NCBI GenBank assembly: GCA_019096155.1
Contig: JAHCVI010000001.1
Span: 12,028,001-12,092,000 of the forward strand
From: Staphylotrichum longicolle
Taxonomy: Eukaryota; Ascomycota; Sordariomycetes; Sordariales; Chaetomiaceae
Reading direction: 5' to 3'
DNA: 64,000 nucleotides
The stretch's first letter is position 1. Every line of letters starts with the position of its first letter. A program made the translations under genes and the position numbers. This document shows, in pieces, positions 1-10,815 of this stretch. The notes under the pieces are model-generated. The model was given only the letters and a program-made list of their open reading frames with translations. It was not told the DNA's origin and did not search any database.

Positions 1-714
1 CGCAGTCCAAAAGTCAACACATGCAACGCAGACTGTCGAAGTTCAGGTTGCGCGCCACCATTGTTGGCATTGTTATCTCTTCAGTCCCGTGCTGAATCAC
101 CGGAACTGATTGTATTCTGGCGTTTTCCGAGCAGCATAGGATGCGGAAAAGGTAGGGACTTTCGAACAGGGGCGTACTTCTGTTTTCACACGCAGCAACC
201 TTCCCCAGTCACTCTCGGGCCGGCAACGGACCTCCTGGTGAGCTCCTCTTCGGAGGGCCTTCTCTTCTTGACACGTCTTGTGTTGGGTCTTCGAAGGGGC
301 TGGTGGTGGGCAGGAGGAGACCTCTTCTGGTTTCCTCTTGAAATGGCTGCCAGAACAAACCTCAATCTGGGCCATCATAGTCCGCGTCTTCTGGCTGCGT
401 TTACGCGGGTTTACAGAGGCGAGGCTCCAAGCTTCCCGACATGCTCTTTTGTATTTGTAGTTGATATTTCCACTCTTGAGGTTTGCCTCGAATGCGGTTT
501 GGAACGGGATACCGATTGCGGGTCGTGCCGGTCCGCGTGCCTCACTGGGCACGCTGGGCTGCAAGGACAGTTACGTCATCGTAAACCTGCATGGCCCAGA
601 CTCAGCCAGACCATGATCTGACGTGAACCCGTTCATCTGGAGCGATCAACCGTTGAGCTGCCATTCCGCGGTAACACCGGCGCACTGCGTAACCACCCAC
701 CAAACAAACCAACC
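1..714. other. Intergenic, upstream of the malic enzyme gene
   Basis: No convincing gene. Overlapping open frames exist on both strands (61-621 +, 97-564 -), but neither shows a recognisable domain, and the + frame lacks an ATG at its stated start. The stretch probably holds the promoter and 5' leader of the malic enzyme gene. A CRE-like TTACGTCA lies at about 570-577; its use is unproven. Confidence 0.5.
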
Positions 715-2757
715 ATGTCTCCCCAAGCCCAAGACAAGCCCGCCAAGTTCGGGCACCTGCCCCTGAGCACCAGCGGCCCGCTAGAATGCGCCCTCAAGGG
801 CACCGTCCTGCTGAACCACCCCTACTTCAACAAGGGCTCGGCCTTCACCAGGGAAGAGCGCCGTGACTTTGAACTGTCAGGTCTGCTGCCCCCGAGCATC
901 CAGACGCTGGATCAGCAGGTCCAGCGGGCATATGAACAGTACTCGGAGCGGCCGGATGATCTCGCCAAGAACACGTTCCTGACATCCATGAAGGAGCAGA
1001 ATGAGGTGCTCTACTTCAAGGTGAGACAGGTTACACGCGGATAATTGAGAACATCTACGCGCTGTGCAGGGGAGATGTTGACAATTATGTCATAGCTGCT
1101 GCTTGACCATCTGGAAGAGATGTTCAGCGTCGTGTATACACCGACAGAAGGGGAGGCCATCCAGAATTACTCGCGGCTGTTCCGGAGACCGCAGGGGGTG
1201 TTCTTGAACGTCCACGACGTAGACCGGGTGTATGAGGATCTTTCCAAGTGGGGGACACCCGAGGACATTGACTACATTGTGGTCACTGGTATGCAGGCTC
1301 CGGATCGGCCTGTAGATATTGAAGCTCACGCAGTACAGACGGCGAAGAGATTCTCGGCATCGGCGACCAGGGGTGCGGCGGCATCCTCATCTCCATCGCC
1401 AAGCTTGTCCTCATGACGATATGCGCCGGGATACACCCCAACCGGGTGCTACCCGTGGTTCTGGACTGCGGCACCGACAACGAGGAACTGCGGAATGACT
1501 CGCTGTACTTGGGTCTCAAAGAGAAACGAGTAAGGGGCGAGAAGTACGACAAGTTGGTGGAAACGTTCGTCAGATCCGCGCGGGAGCTGTACCCCAAAGC
1601 CTACATACACTTTGAGGACTTTGGATTTTGGAATGGTAGGTGACGGAGGCCGTGTAACCTCATTGAAGGGCAAGGCTGACGGAAACAGCACGACGGCTCC
1701 TGGACAGGTGGCGACCAGAGATTCCCTGCTTCAATGATGACGTCCAGGGGACCGGGTGTGTCACTCTGGCGGCCATTCTCGCCGGGATGCACGTCACGAA
1801 GCAGAAGTTGGGTGATCTTCGCATGGTCATCTTTGGCGGAGGGACAGCCGGTGTCGGCATTGCAGACCAGGTTCGGGATGCCATCGCGACGGAGCGGGGC
1901 ATTAGCAAGGAGGAGGCCGCGAAGCAAATATGGTACGTGAGACCACGCCAACGACGTCGCTCCCACTTAGCTAAACACAAATCAGGCTCATCGACAAGCC
2001 GGGGCTCCTCACGACCAAAGTGGACGGACTCTCAGATGCCCAGAAAACCTACGCGCGGTCAGAAGACTGGGGTGACAAGAAGACGGACCTGCTGGGGGTC
2101 GTCAAGGAGGTCAAGCCGAACGTGCTGATTGGCACATCCACAGTACCCAAGTCGTTCACCGAAGAAATTGTGCGTGCCATGGCGGAGCACGTTGATCGTC
2201 CCATCATCCTTCCGCTTTCGAACCCGACAAAGCTTCACGAAGCAGTCCCTGCGGATTTGCTCTCATGGACCGATGGGAAAGCGCTCGTGGCGACAGGCAG
2301 CCCGTTCAAGCCGGTCAAGGGCCCTTGGGGGTCCGATGGCAAAGAGGTCAAAATTGAGGTGGCCGAGTGCAACAACAGCGTGGTCTTCCCGGGGATCGGC
2401 TTAGGTGGCGTGCTGTGCCGAACCAAGCTTGTCACGGACAAGATGCTGATCGCGGCGGTGAACGGGGTGGTTGAGCTGAGCCCGGCGCTCAAGGACGACA
2501 CCGAGCCGTTGTTGCCAGGCGTTGACGTGGTTCGCGACGTGAGTGTGAGGGTTGCGCGGAAGGTGATTCAGGCTGCCGTGGAGGAAGGGGTGGCGACGGA
2601 GAAAGATATCCCGACCGATGAGAAAGAGCTGGATGAATGGATCAGGGAGCAGATGTGGGATCCTGTGTACAGGCCGCTGAAATATGTCGAGGCACACACG
2701 GCGAGTCGCCAAGCAAAGGGTGAGCTTCGCGTGGTTGGCAGCCTAAAGAGAGGCTGA
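715..2757 (+). CDS. NAD-dependent malic enzyme
   Basis: Oxidatively decarboxylates malate to pyruvate. Five exons (715-1020, 1096-1288, 1339-1635, 1689-1932, 1986-2757) join in frame to 603 residues, the usual size of eukaryotic malic enzymes. The N-terminal malic domain contains YTPTEGEAI with the presumed catalytic Tyr116, and Lys188 lies in the conserved helix. FEDF (Glu259, Asp260) and FNDDVQGTG (Asp283) match the divalent-metal ligands, at nearly the same numbers as in human ME2. The nucleotide-binding loop FGGGTAGVG is at 314-322. All four introns are short GT-AG introns, and every junction restores conserved sequence. The start is the first Met and is followed by a typical fungal N-terminus. 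No clear mitochondrial presequence is seen, so cytosol or mitochondrion cannot be decided. Cofactor preference (NAD versus NADP) is inferred from overall similarity only. Confidence 0.93.
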
Positions 2758-2947
2758 AAGAAGCTGAGAGAGCCATCACAATTCTCAAATGTCATAATCG
2801 AGTTCGTAATATTCTAGAAACCGTTGAATCGTCGTCCCCTTCTTCAGCTGCGCCCAGAGAATTCCCATTTGACCCAAGCTGATTGGCAAAGTGGATGCGA
2901 TTCGTCATGGTCTGGAATTTTCAGCCCAGAACCTGCCCCGCATTTAA

Positions 2948-3015
2948 AGGGTTAGGGTCTTGCCGATTTTGACCGCAGAGGATGCACGTGACCGCTCACA
3001 AATCCGGTAGGGTTT
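2948..3015 (+). promoter_or_regulatory. uL14 promoter: Tbf1-like and Cbf1-like sites
   Basis: Three motifs sit 115-180 bp upstream of the uL14 ATG. AGGGTTAGGG is at 2948-2957, CACGTGAC (a GTCACGTG E-box on the other strand) at 2985-2992, and TAGGGTTT at 3008-3015. TTAGGG repeats are Tbf1 targets and GTCACGTG is the Cbf1 site. Both factors are known regulators of ribosomal protein genes in several ascomycete yeasts. Use here is inferred from the motifs and their position. Confidence 0.55.
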
Positions 3016-3129
3016 CCGGTCCACACCAAAAATTATCGCGAATCGCGGTCAATTTTCAGGTGCCTCTGCTGTTTCCCGAAATTTCGACTCCCCATCGTCA
3101 AGTCGCAGTTCCGCAACCAGACACTCACA

Positions 3130-4000
3130 ATGGCCAAGATTTCGTGAGTGCATGACGCCCTGTTGCTTCTCACGCAGTTCTCGATCAGCGACCGCCGAAA
3201 TACCGAACCGCCGCTCTCCAGTGCTGCAGGATGCATGGTGATGGAGGGGAAGCTGTGCGCAATGGACGAGAAGGGCAGGATCTGGAGAGCGGTGGACGGT
3301 GGCACGCGGCAGCTATCGAGAAATTGCGCGCAAACCTCAAGGGATTTTTACTAACCTGCTTCCCTACAGGCGTGGTGCCCCCGGTGGCAAGCTCAAGATG
3401 ACCCTGGGTCTCCCAGTGTACGTCCGATCCTGTTCCTGGCCGCTCGACCCCGATCCACGATCGATCGCCGCGACGCGAATGGAAATAAATGAAAAAATCG
3501 AGCGTCTGGACGCTAACAAGGAAACAGCGGTGCCATCATGAACTGCGCTGACAACTCTGGCGCGCGGAACCTGTACATCATCTCCGTCAAGGGTATCGGT
3601 GCCCGCCTCAACAGGCTGCCCGCTGGCGGTGTCGGCGACATGGTGATGGCCACAGTCAAGAAGGGCAAGCCCGAGCTCCGGAAGAAGGTCCACCCCGCTG
3701 TCATCGTCCGCCAGGCCAAGCCGTGGAAGCGCTTCGATGGCGTCTTCCTCTACTTCGAGGACAACGCTGGTGTGGTACGTGGTTTCGCACGCGCGCAGGG
3801 ACAGGCGAGGACATCACGCTACCGCGAAGTCTTCGATCCTGGCGCCGTGCTGTCCCGATTGTATCAGGGTGACGCTAACAACTCGGCAGATCGTCAACCC
3901 CAAGGGTGAGATGAAGGGCTCTGCCATCACTGGCCCCGTCGGCAAGGAGGCTGCCGACCTCTGGCCCCGTATTGCCAGCAACTCTGGTGTTGTCATGTAA
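3130..4000 (+). CDS. rpl23: 60S ribosomal protein uL14 (L23)
   Basis: Component of the large ribosomal subunit. Four exons (3130-3143, 3370-3417, 3528-3774, 3890-4000) give 139 residues, about the length of yeast Rpl23. The first exon encodes only MAKIS, and the second continues into RGAPGGKLKMTLGLPV. The conserved core is nearly yeast-like: NCADNSGARNLYII, VKKGKPELRKK, FLYFEDNAGV, KGEMKGSAITGPV and the C-terminal SNSGVV. Introns are 226, 110 and 115 nt, long for this window, and the first follows the ATG closely, as is common for fungal ribosomal protein genes. The long first intron could carry regulatory elements or a small RNA, but I could not identify one. Confidence 0.97.
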
Positions 4001-4372
4001 GCGGGTTTTGGAGGGAGCGATGGGTTTTTGGCATTCGGGATTTCGAGGAACGAACGATTCTATCAACCGGGAATAATCTTCCACCTCAGAAGAGGAAGAC
4101 AGGGACGAGAGGCCGTAAAAGGCTCGGGCTGGATTGGCAGGCTTTGCATTTCTGGCTGCGGCGTGCTAGGGAGTCATACCACTGCATGATATACAGGTCA
4201 ATTCAGAATCAGTTCTTCGAACCCAGGTTCTCCTGGCCCAGCATTTCTTGAAGGACGAGTTCACGGCAGTTTCGCAGAGTATCCCGACCGGATCCCCCGC
4301 CGAGGCTCGACACGGTGTATCACGTCAACACCACACAGCTGAACTTCCTCTATCCGAACCGTCACTCCCACA

Positions 4373-5118
4373 ATGCCCGCTCACTGGTCTCCCACTAACA
4401 ACCTCGACCGTCTTGCCCTCCCAAATCGGTTTTGCCACCTCAGCCTCCAGAACTGCAACAAAGCCCTGCGGGACCTGCCTGGCGCCTGGATTTGCGGCGC
4501 ATGCCCAAGGTCGGGAAGTTTGACAAGCGTGCACACTGGGATGACGGCCACGACCCTCTTCGCCAACGCATCACAACGCTCCAGCCCTTCCTGAACCTTC
4601 AGTGGCGACCACTACTTCCCGACCGCGGCCCTATCTTCTCCCAGCCAGCAGCAAGCTGCACGACTTGATGAGGCCAAGCTCATAGTCAACAAGCTGCATG
4701 AACTCCATGTCCACAACCTACGCCCGATTTGCACGGATGCCCTCCCCTGCGCCGCTCCGGGAGATTTTGACCAGCATGTCGAATCCGCATGTGTCACATT
4801 CCGCCCTCCACGTCCTTACATGTACATCAGCTACTGGTACCCGACGATCCTGCCGGACGTGGCCGACCGCTCGTTGGCAACCGTTCCCTCGATGGACACG
4901 TGGGCATCGTCCTCACATTCCTGTCCCCGGATCTGATCGGATTGGCCAAGACTGACTCGCCAACCCTGGCGGCTCCGCCGTCATTCTGTTCCGTCAGCGC
5001 GACACCAGCTGCTAGCATCCAGCCGAAAAAATGGCTATCACACTCAAGCCCCGGTCGATGGACAAACCGGAAAGAGGTGCGGGGGTTCAGCGCAGCCTGG
5101 TGCGGGCAGAATTGGTAG
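4373..5118 (+). pseudogene. Broken or unrecognised ORF
   Basis: Coding-like sequence spreads over several frames. From the ATG at 4373 one frame runs to a stop at 4592. The same frame then reopens after 4595 and reads DEAKLIVNKLHELHVHNL and YMYISYWYPTILPD before closing near 4938. Between 4500 and 4610 a second frame gives GHDPLRQRITTLQPFLNLQ, and after 4860 a third gives DGHVGIVLTFLSPDLIGLA. No GT-AG intron set joins these cleanly. The pattern fits a gene interrupted by small indels, real or from sequencing. I do not recognise the family; chance open frames remain possible. Confidence 0.3.
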
Positions 5119-6192
5119 CCTGGTGTTATGGATAACCTGCAGAAGCCGATCTGGTCGGGAAGGATGGGGCTAGTCGGCGCTACCAAACATCGCGGGAGGT
5201 TGCGGCTGTGTGCGATGTGGTGGCGCAAAAGTCTTTTGTCTTTGAGTAGATTCCCAGTTCTGGTGTTGGGGGGCTGGCCGGAGGGTCTTGTTTTGTAGAG
5301 ACGTCGATATCCCCTCTCGACGATTTGGCCCTGCTAGAGAGAGGGGCATGTTAGATGGGTCGTGGAGGTGTTTTCGAAACCGTTAAGGTTGACTGGGATC
5401 GCACTGTTGTCCATGTGCCGTGTCATGCGCAGGTGGAACGTGAGAGAACGTCAATCCAAGTGACGAACTCTCTTTGGCTGCGGCAAGCGTCTTTACACTA
5501 CCTCGTAATAATGCTTTGCAGCTAACTGGTTGTTTGTCGTGGATTTACACCAGCTGTTTCTTGGAAACCTCAACAAAAGCCAGATTTCCTTAGTGTCCAA
5601 ATGATGGCGCTGCGTGACTTTGGAACTCGTTAGCCCTGTTCGTGCTGCCGTATGAGAGTGGCATGCTGCGAGAACCAGAAGGCATCCTCAGGATACGCTC
5701 TTTGAGTGTTTGACACATCTGCCAACAATACTTGGTAGGGTAGTTACCACACAGTTCGCGGAGTCGGGCATGCCAACAATTGCCTGTGAATATGGTCTCA
5801 AATATTGATAATGAACACCAAGCTGAAAGAGGGCTCTTCTTTTGTTGACAGTGATCATTGCCAGAGTGGCACCGGGCATTATCAGCGACTCACCAAGGCA
5901 ACGTGTCAGCGGACACGAACTTGTTCAGGCCCTCGCCGAGATAAGGTATTTAAAGACATCAACTCACTGCCAGTTCAACCCGACACTTAACAGCAGAACA
6001 CGCCATCTTCTCAAGCTTCGAGAATAATCTACCAAGCCGATTCTCCAGCATTCCCGTGCCAAGACGCAAACTCAACTCCCAATTAAACCAACGCAACAAC
6101 ACCTCAAGTAAGCTACCACAGGCCAGTCTTACAAAAGCGAGGAGCTTCAGCAATGACTAATATATCTATCAGCCTCAGTTACTCCTTTCATC
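5119..6192. other. Intergenic, no gene seen
   Basis: Only short open frames without domains or start context. The sequence is somewhat more AT-rich than the coding regions around it. No transposase, repeat or RNA gene was recognised. Confidence 0.5.
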
Positions 6193-6366
6193 ATGTGCTG
6201 GTACAACCTGTACATCTGGGACTGCGGGCACCCGGACAGGGGGAAAACCCCTAGACTCGTGGACACTTGTCCAGAGAGGAAAAAAAAGGGCACGTGTAGC
6301 AGGAGATTGACAATATCCTATATTCGGGATCCTGAAAAGTGTCCGTCCTGTCGAATGCGAAAGTGA
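6193..6366 (+). CDS. 57-residue Cys/His small protein
   Basis: A single ATG-started frame of 57 codons begins MCWYNLYIWDCGHPDRG. It has Cys2, a Cys11-Gly-His13 pair, Cys26, Cys35 and a C-terminal CPSC (Cys50, Cys53). This layout (a short aromatic start, a CGH, isolated Cys, then CxxC followed by a charged tail) resembles a loose group of very small fungal proteins that look metal-binding; their function is not known to me. The neighbouring frame continues past the stop with a Lys/Glu-rich tail (EDSVEKPEKRKAKG), so a frame break or a short intron (6363-6422) could extend the product. The similarity is by pattern only. Confidence 0.45.
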   Translation: MCWYNLYIWDCGHPDRGKTPRLVDTCPERKKKGTCSRRLTISYIRDPEKCPSCRMRK

Positions 6367-7071
6367 GGACAGCGTGGAGAAGCCCGAAAAGAGGAAGGCC
6401 AAGGGGTTCACGGAAATGGCAGCGGAAACTTAAGGAGGACCACATAAGTTCTGCTTTACATCCTGATTTTGGGTTTAGCTGTTGAAAGCGACGGGATACG
6501 AGGATTGAAGTTGATACAGAGCGTTGATTTGGAAGCACAAGACCCCTAGACGATAAGTAGTGCCTTACCTTATCCAGTTCACACGTTTTGTGATGAAAAT
6601 AGGAATGACCGAGTGTTATGTACTCGGTTGATCTATTTGATCTTCCTTCCGAGATACAAGCTAGCATGGTGCCTTCACGCTACACCGAGGAAACGGTATG
6701 TCTGTGTTTAGGAACGGAAATACTGGTTGGCAGCAAGGGCAAAAAGCAGGCGATGGGCTTCACGTGGCCAAGCCCCCTCCCTACCCGTAACCTTGGAGAG
6801 CAGAGACACTACCGCACCTAGGTAGGTATCTAGATACCTTAGCTGTTGTGTACCCCCGGGTGTCGGATAAGAGCGTTTGTCCGCAATTGGAACGGCGCAG
6901 CGCTGCCTCAGGGATAGCAACCACGGCGTTCTTGGTTGGACATCCTGGAGTTGAGTATCTGCCTTAAGTTCCTTGGGAACAATTTTTGAAATGATTGAAA
7001 CACATTGATGGACTTCAGAACATCAATTCATGGTACAGTTAACTATCATCTTCCGTTCTCTCTCCACGCTT
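6367..7071. other. Intergenic, with a palindromic CCTAGG-type element
   Basis: No gene recognised. At 6816-6842 the sequence reads ACCTAGGTAGGTATC followed by TAGATACCTTAG, overlapping inverted repeats of a type that recurs in other intergenic stretches of this window. The remainder is probably the 3' flank of the HET gene. Confidence 0.45.
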
Positions 7072-9228
7072 TCAGGTCGGCCGGTCAAGCTCCTCCTGCG
7101 TAACCATCGGCGCAGCTTGCCAAAGCATCGACGACATACTCAACTCAATAACCCCCTTCTTTTTCCTCTCCACTTTTGCGCTGACAGTTCGTTGATAGTC
7201 ACGCTCCCACCTTTCCGCAAATGTCACACTCCCAGACAACCTGATCTCGTGCCCTGGTCTGAATGCCCAACACGTTCCTGGCCCGGATTTCGCTGCCGTC
7301 GCCTGCTCCCCAGTCTCCCCCACTGCCGCCGTGTTTACCACCGCCACATGCACCACCTTTCTCGCCTTTGAGTCCTCCTTTGGCCCCGGTAGACTGACCT
7401 CGACCACTCCCGGACTCTCCCACAGCCTCTGCGCTTCCTCCAATAACCCCCTTTCTCCGACATCTCCCTGCTCCAGCTGCGATAGTTGAACCAAATCGAC
7501 AAACACCCCCTTCCCCACGCCCTCCATCAAAATTCTCACCACAAACCCACACCCCAGGTGCCGATTCCAGAACGCCACAACCGCCAACTGGTACAGCACC
7601 CCGTTCCTCTCTCGCTTCCCATTCTGACGATATCCATCCATTCTCGGCGGTCCGCCCACCCTCAACCTCCCAAACTCCCGATTCCACCTCGCCCCTTTCC
7701 CCCGTACATCCACCACCTCATACCCCGGCGCCAGCAGATCCTTGGCCCGGATAAACACCACCTCGTCTTCCTCCCCGTACTGAGACCGCGTGCTATGGGT
7801 TGCGGTGGCGGGGATGTACATCTCCTTGGGTCTTGCACCCGCAAGGCCAGACACGGAGACGCTGGTGGTGGCGCGGGTGCGGACGCGGAGGAAGAGGTTG
7901 GGCGTGGGTGTCTCGGTGAGGAGGAGGGCGAGGCGGGCGGCGGGGTCGTGCTGGGTGTGGCAGTTGAGGATGGCGAGGTGGTAGGTTTCCAGGTGGGAGT
8001 CAAGGGGGTTTATGATAGGCGTTGTCGCTCTGGGGAGGCAAGATGAGGTCAGGGAGAGGGTGATGTGTAGGCCTCTGTTGGTGAGGGTGTAGTGGGTGGT
8101 GGGTTCGGTTGGGGGCGGGGGAGCAAGGACGTGCTCCATGCCGGCAAAGTCGCGGGGGGATTTGGCGAGAATGCCGGTTGTGTCGGTTTCGTCGTCGAGG
8201 TTGAACCCGTCAAGGTCAGAGTGGTGATGAAGCAGGTGGTTGTCGTCGTGGCCGAGGGTGCCCCAGGCAAAGATAGAGTGGTCGTCGGATCGTTTGATGA
8301 TCTCTTCTTGGAGCCGAATGAAGGCTCTCTTCCCTTCTCCGTAGATTATGGGCATGTTGACGCCGAACAGGCCCATTAGTGAGTATGCAACGTCCTCGGT
8401 TCTTGTTGTTGTTCGCTGAGAAGCCCAAGACATGCGCTGGGCCACGCTGGCGTTGTGAATGAGCTTGGGCTCGAGCAGCGTGAGTTCATCAATGCCAGTG
8501 ATTTTCCCAATGCTCTTGACCAGAGATGCCTTTGTGCCCAAGAGCCTCCATCCCTTGGCGTAGAACACAACCTTCCGTGGAGCAAGCAGCTCCTGGAGCG
8601 TCCAACCTCGAGTGAACCATCGGCTGTTGCTGAACTGATCCTTCCACGTCATGTATCCTTCTGTGTAGTCGTCGAAGTGCACGTCCTCCAGGTATGCGTA
8701 GCAAACAGCGGCTCGTTGATACCATACGAACATGGAGTTGACTGCTTCAGAGACGTCGGCGCTGCTTCGCTTGTCAATACAGCAGGTGTCTATCCACACG
8801 TACTGGTATCCGTCCTTCCCTGCCTGACCGCAGGCATATGCAATCTTGGAGTAGCCAGCCTTATTTTCGTATGGATGGGTTGAAGTCGTGGAGATGCCTG
8901 GCCTGTAGCTCCTGTTGAAATCCTCAATCTCATCACCGTTGGTCAACGCTGGAAGTCCCACAGGATGGTCGAATCTCAGTCTATTTCCTCGGAAAGCCAG
9001 GAGCATAGTGGAAAGCAGCATCAGCTTCATGGAGTCAGGGTCCTTTGCAGGGCGCGACACCATATGTGTGATGGGCTCCTGCTGTGACCGGCGGTATCTT
9101 GCGAGAACCTCCATCTCATGTAGAGTGACCTCCTCTGGGCCCCAGGTGTGAGATAAGATGGCATACTGTGGAATCTTGTCGTCCTGGAAGTCTTCCAGCT
9201 CGCGGGTCAAAACGTTAAGTAGTCTCAT
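7072..9228 (-). CDS. HET-domain protein (heterokaryon incompatibility type)
   Basis: Single-exon protein of 718 residues. I chose the Met at 9228 because MRLLNV is the canonical HET-protein start; an upstream in-frame Met at 9267 would add 13 residues. Landmarks of the HET domain are present: ILSHTWG at 24-30, WIDTCCID at 145-152, the WFTRGWTLQELLAP block at 204-217, and AYSLMGLFGVNMPIIYGEG at 281-299. HET domains trigger cell death after incompatible fusion in some fungi, but most family members have no tested role. Unusually, about 80 residues (41-123) separate the SHTWG motif and following helix from the next conserved block, much more than in the typical domain. The C-terminal half (after about 330) matches nothing I recognise. 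The next upstream gene remnant lies on the opposite strand. Confidence 0.9.
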   Translation of the reverse strand: MRLLNVLTRELEDFQDDKIPQYAILSHTWGPEEVTLHEMEVLARYRRSQQEPITHMVSRPAKDPDSMKLMLLSTMLLAFRGNRLRFDHPVGLPALTNGDEIEDFNRSYRPGISTTSTHPYENKAGYSKIAYACGQAGKDGYQYVWIDTCCIDKRSSADVSEAVNSMFVWYQRAAVCYAYLEDVHFDDYTEGYMTWKDQFSNSRWFTRGWTLQELLAPRKVVFYAKGWRLLGTKASLVKSIGKITGIDELTLLEPKLIHNASVAQRMSWASQRTTTRTEDVAYSLMGLFGVNMPIIYGEGKRAFIRLQEEIIKRSDDHSIFAWGTLGHDDNHLLHHHSDLDGFNLDDETDTTGILAKSPRDFAGMEHVLAPPPPTEPTTHYTLTNRGLHITLSLTSSCLPRATTPIINPLDSHLETYHLAILNCHTQHDPAARLALLLTETPTPNLFLRVRTRATTSVSVSGLAGARPKEMYIPATATHSTRSQYGEEDEVVFIRAKDLLAPGYEVVDVRGKGARWNREFGRLRVGGPPRMDGYRQNGKRERNGVLYQLAVVAFWNRHLGCGFVVRILMEGVGKGVFVDLVQLSQLEQGDVGERGLLEEAQRLWESPGVVEVSLPGPKEDSKARKVVHVAVVNTAAVGETGEQATAAKSGPGTCWAFRPGHEIRLSGSVTFAERWERDYQRTVSAKVERKKKGVIELSMSSMLWQAAPMVTQEELDRPT

Positions 9229-9597
9229 GTTGCCGGCTGATGATGTAAAACGAAATGAGACGGTCAATTTATGATGTTGCCGTGGTGAAAATGAGGGCGA
9301 TCCTAGGCAGTGACCCGTTTACCAGGGGAGCATGCCATTTTGAATACTTGGTTCTCTGTTGAGAGTCTGTTGGAGCGACTGAGAGTCCACCAGGTGGTCC
9401 AATGACAGGCGACGGCAAAGATGCCCGAGAATGAGACTGATGTCTCGTCGGGTTCAGTCAGGCATCGAGAGGACCCGCTTGCCGAGACTCGGGCTTGAAG
9501 CTCCGATTCTGCATTGCCGCTTGTTTCCCCTATGGTGATTTGGTTTCAGGGCATTTGACGTACTCGACGATAGCTTGATGATGAGGAGAGAGAATAT

Positions 9598-10151
9598 GTG
9601 AGAAAAAGGACATGTTTCAGCCTGGCTGAACTCCGGAACCAACCAACACAACCAATCAGTCACTTCGGGTTTCAGCTGACTATTTCCAACTGCAGACTTG
9701 AAGAGCATCAGGTAGATGGGGTATCCTGTTGCGAGTGCTGTGCAGCAATAGGAAACTTCAAGGTTTGTACGGCTTGCAAGCGGGTTTTCAATGACGAAAG
9801 GCGGGAACAGTGGTACAAGAACGCTTTGCGTGGTGAGGAGCCACTCCAAGTGAGACCTCTTCTGTGCGAGAAACTCAAAGCGAGACTGCAAGGTGTTAAG
9901 GACAACCTTTCCACAATGTCCATGGTCCCACCTGTTGTTTTCCCGGGACGAGGCGGACGCAGTTTGGGGGCGCAAACCTGATTTTTACGTCAGCCCTTCG
10001 AGAGCATTGGAGAACCCTACGAGCAATGGAGCCGTTTCAAGGCTTTCACCACCAATGGCAGTCTCGTGGGAAGCGCAAGGGATCTGATTCCTCTGACGAT
10101 ATGGATGTAGCGGATGGGGGAAATGAAGCGGATTGGAATACAGACGAGTGA
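9598..10151 (+). pseudogene. Broken Cys-rich gene (frame interrupted)
   Basis: An open frame from about 9598 to 9981 encodes a Cys-rich core, CCECCAAIGNFKVCTACKR, then a basic helix-like stretch. Coding character then moves to a second frame (DEADAVWGRKPDFYVSPSR, about 9945-10050) and a third (GKRKGSDSSDDMDVADGG, about 10065-10151), ending in an acidic tail and TGA. No splice pair explains the two changes, so single-base indels or decay are suspected. The true start is unclear because the listed frame starts do not all use ATG. The pairs of CxxC-like motifs suggest a zinc-binding fold, but the family is not recognised. Confidence 0.35.
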
Positions 10152-10815
10152 TGTCGTCATTTTGAGTTTGTCCTCTTTCCTTTTGTCTTTTTCCATGCCT
10201 TATCTTTTCTTTCTGTTAATACTTTTCATTTTGCTGTGATAAGATTAAGTACATAGGCATAACACAATGCTGATGTGCTTGTATTATGTACCTGAGGGCA
10301 CCATTTTCTCCAATGTCAAAAATTCAGTTACGGTGCATGCTATCCGCCTCGTGAGCGGAGTTGATGGGACTTTCTCGCCTTTGAAGTTTGGACATGAATC
10401 AAGTTTTTGTCGCTGACAAGACTGGAACTCTCCAGATTCAGATTCGGAGGGCCAGGAATAGGTAAGGTAACTTGAGAAACACGAAGCAACAGCTGGCTTA
10501 CGCCAAACAGCTTTGACACGGACTTCCAACAGCTTCTTAGCCCTGAGACAGCAACGGAATAAACAAAGGCTTTGTCGTTGTGCAGGCGCAGAACTCCCAT
10601 CGCAGAGCTTTGGAACAATGGGACAAGGGGCTTTGTTCAAACTCACACAAGCGTCTCAAACCCTAATTCTTGAGGGACAGCTTGTCAGATCAAGTATATG
10701 AAGAGAATTGTCCCTGCAAGGCATGGTAATTCCCCCTGAGAACCTGGAAGTAGTTAGCGTCGTGTCGTCCTGCCCGTCTGCTAGTTGGAAACTCGAGCTT
10801 CGAGACACCGTCATC

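Noticed and set aside
97..564. 155-codon frame on - at the window start
   Set aside because: No domain and unsupported start; overlaps an equally long frame on the other strand.
5119..7071. Possible decayed transposon
   Set aside because: Somewhat AT-rich, but no terminal repeats, transposase or reverse-transcriptase remnants were seen.
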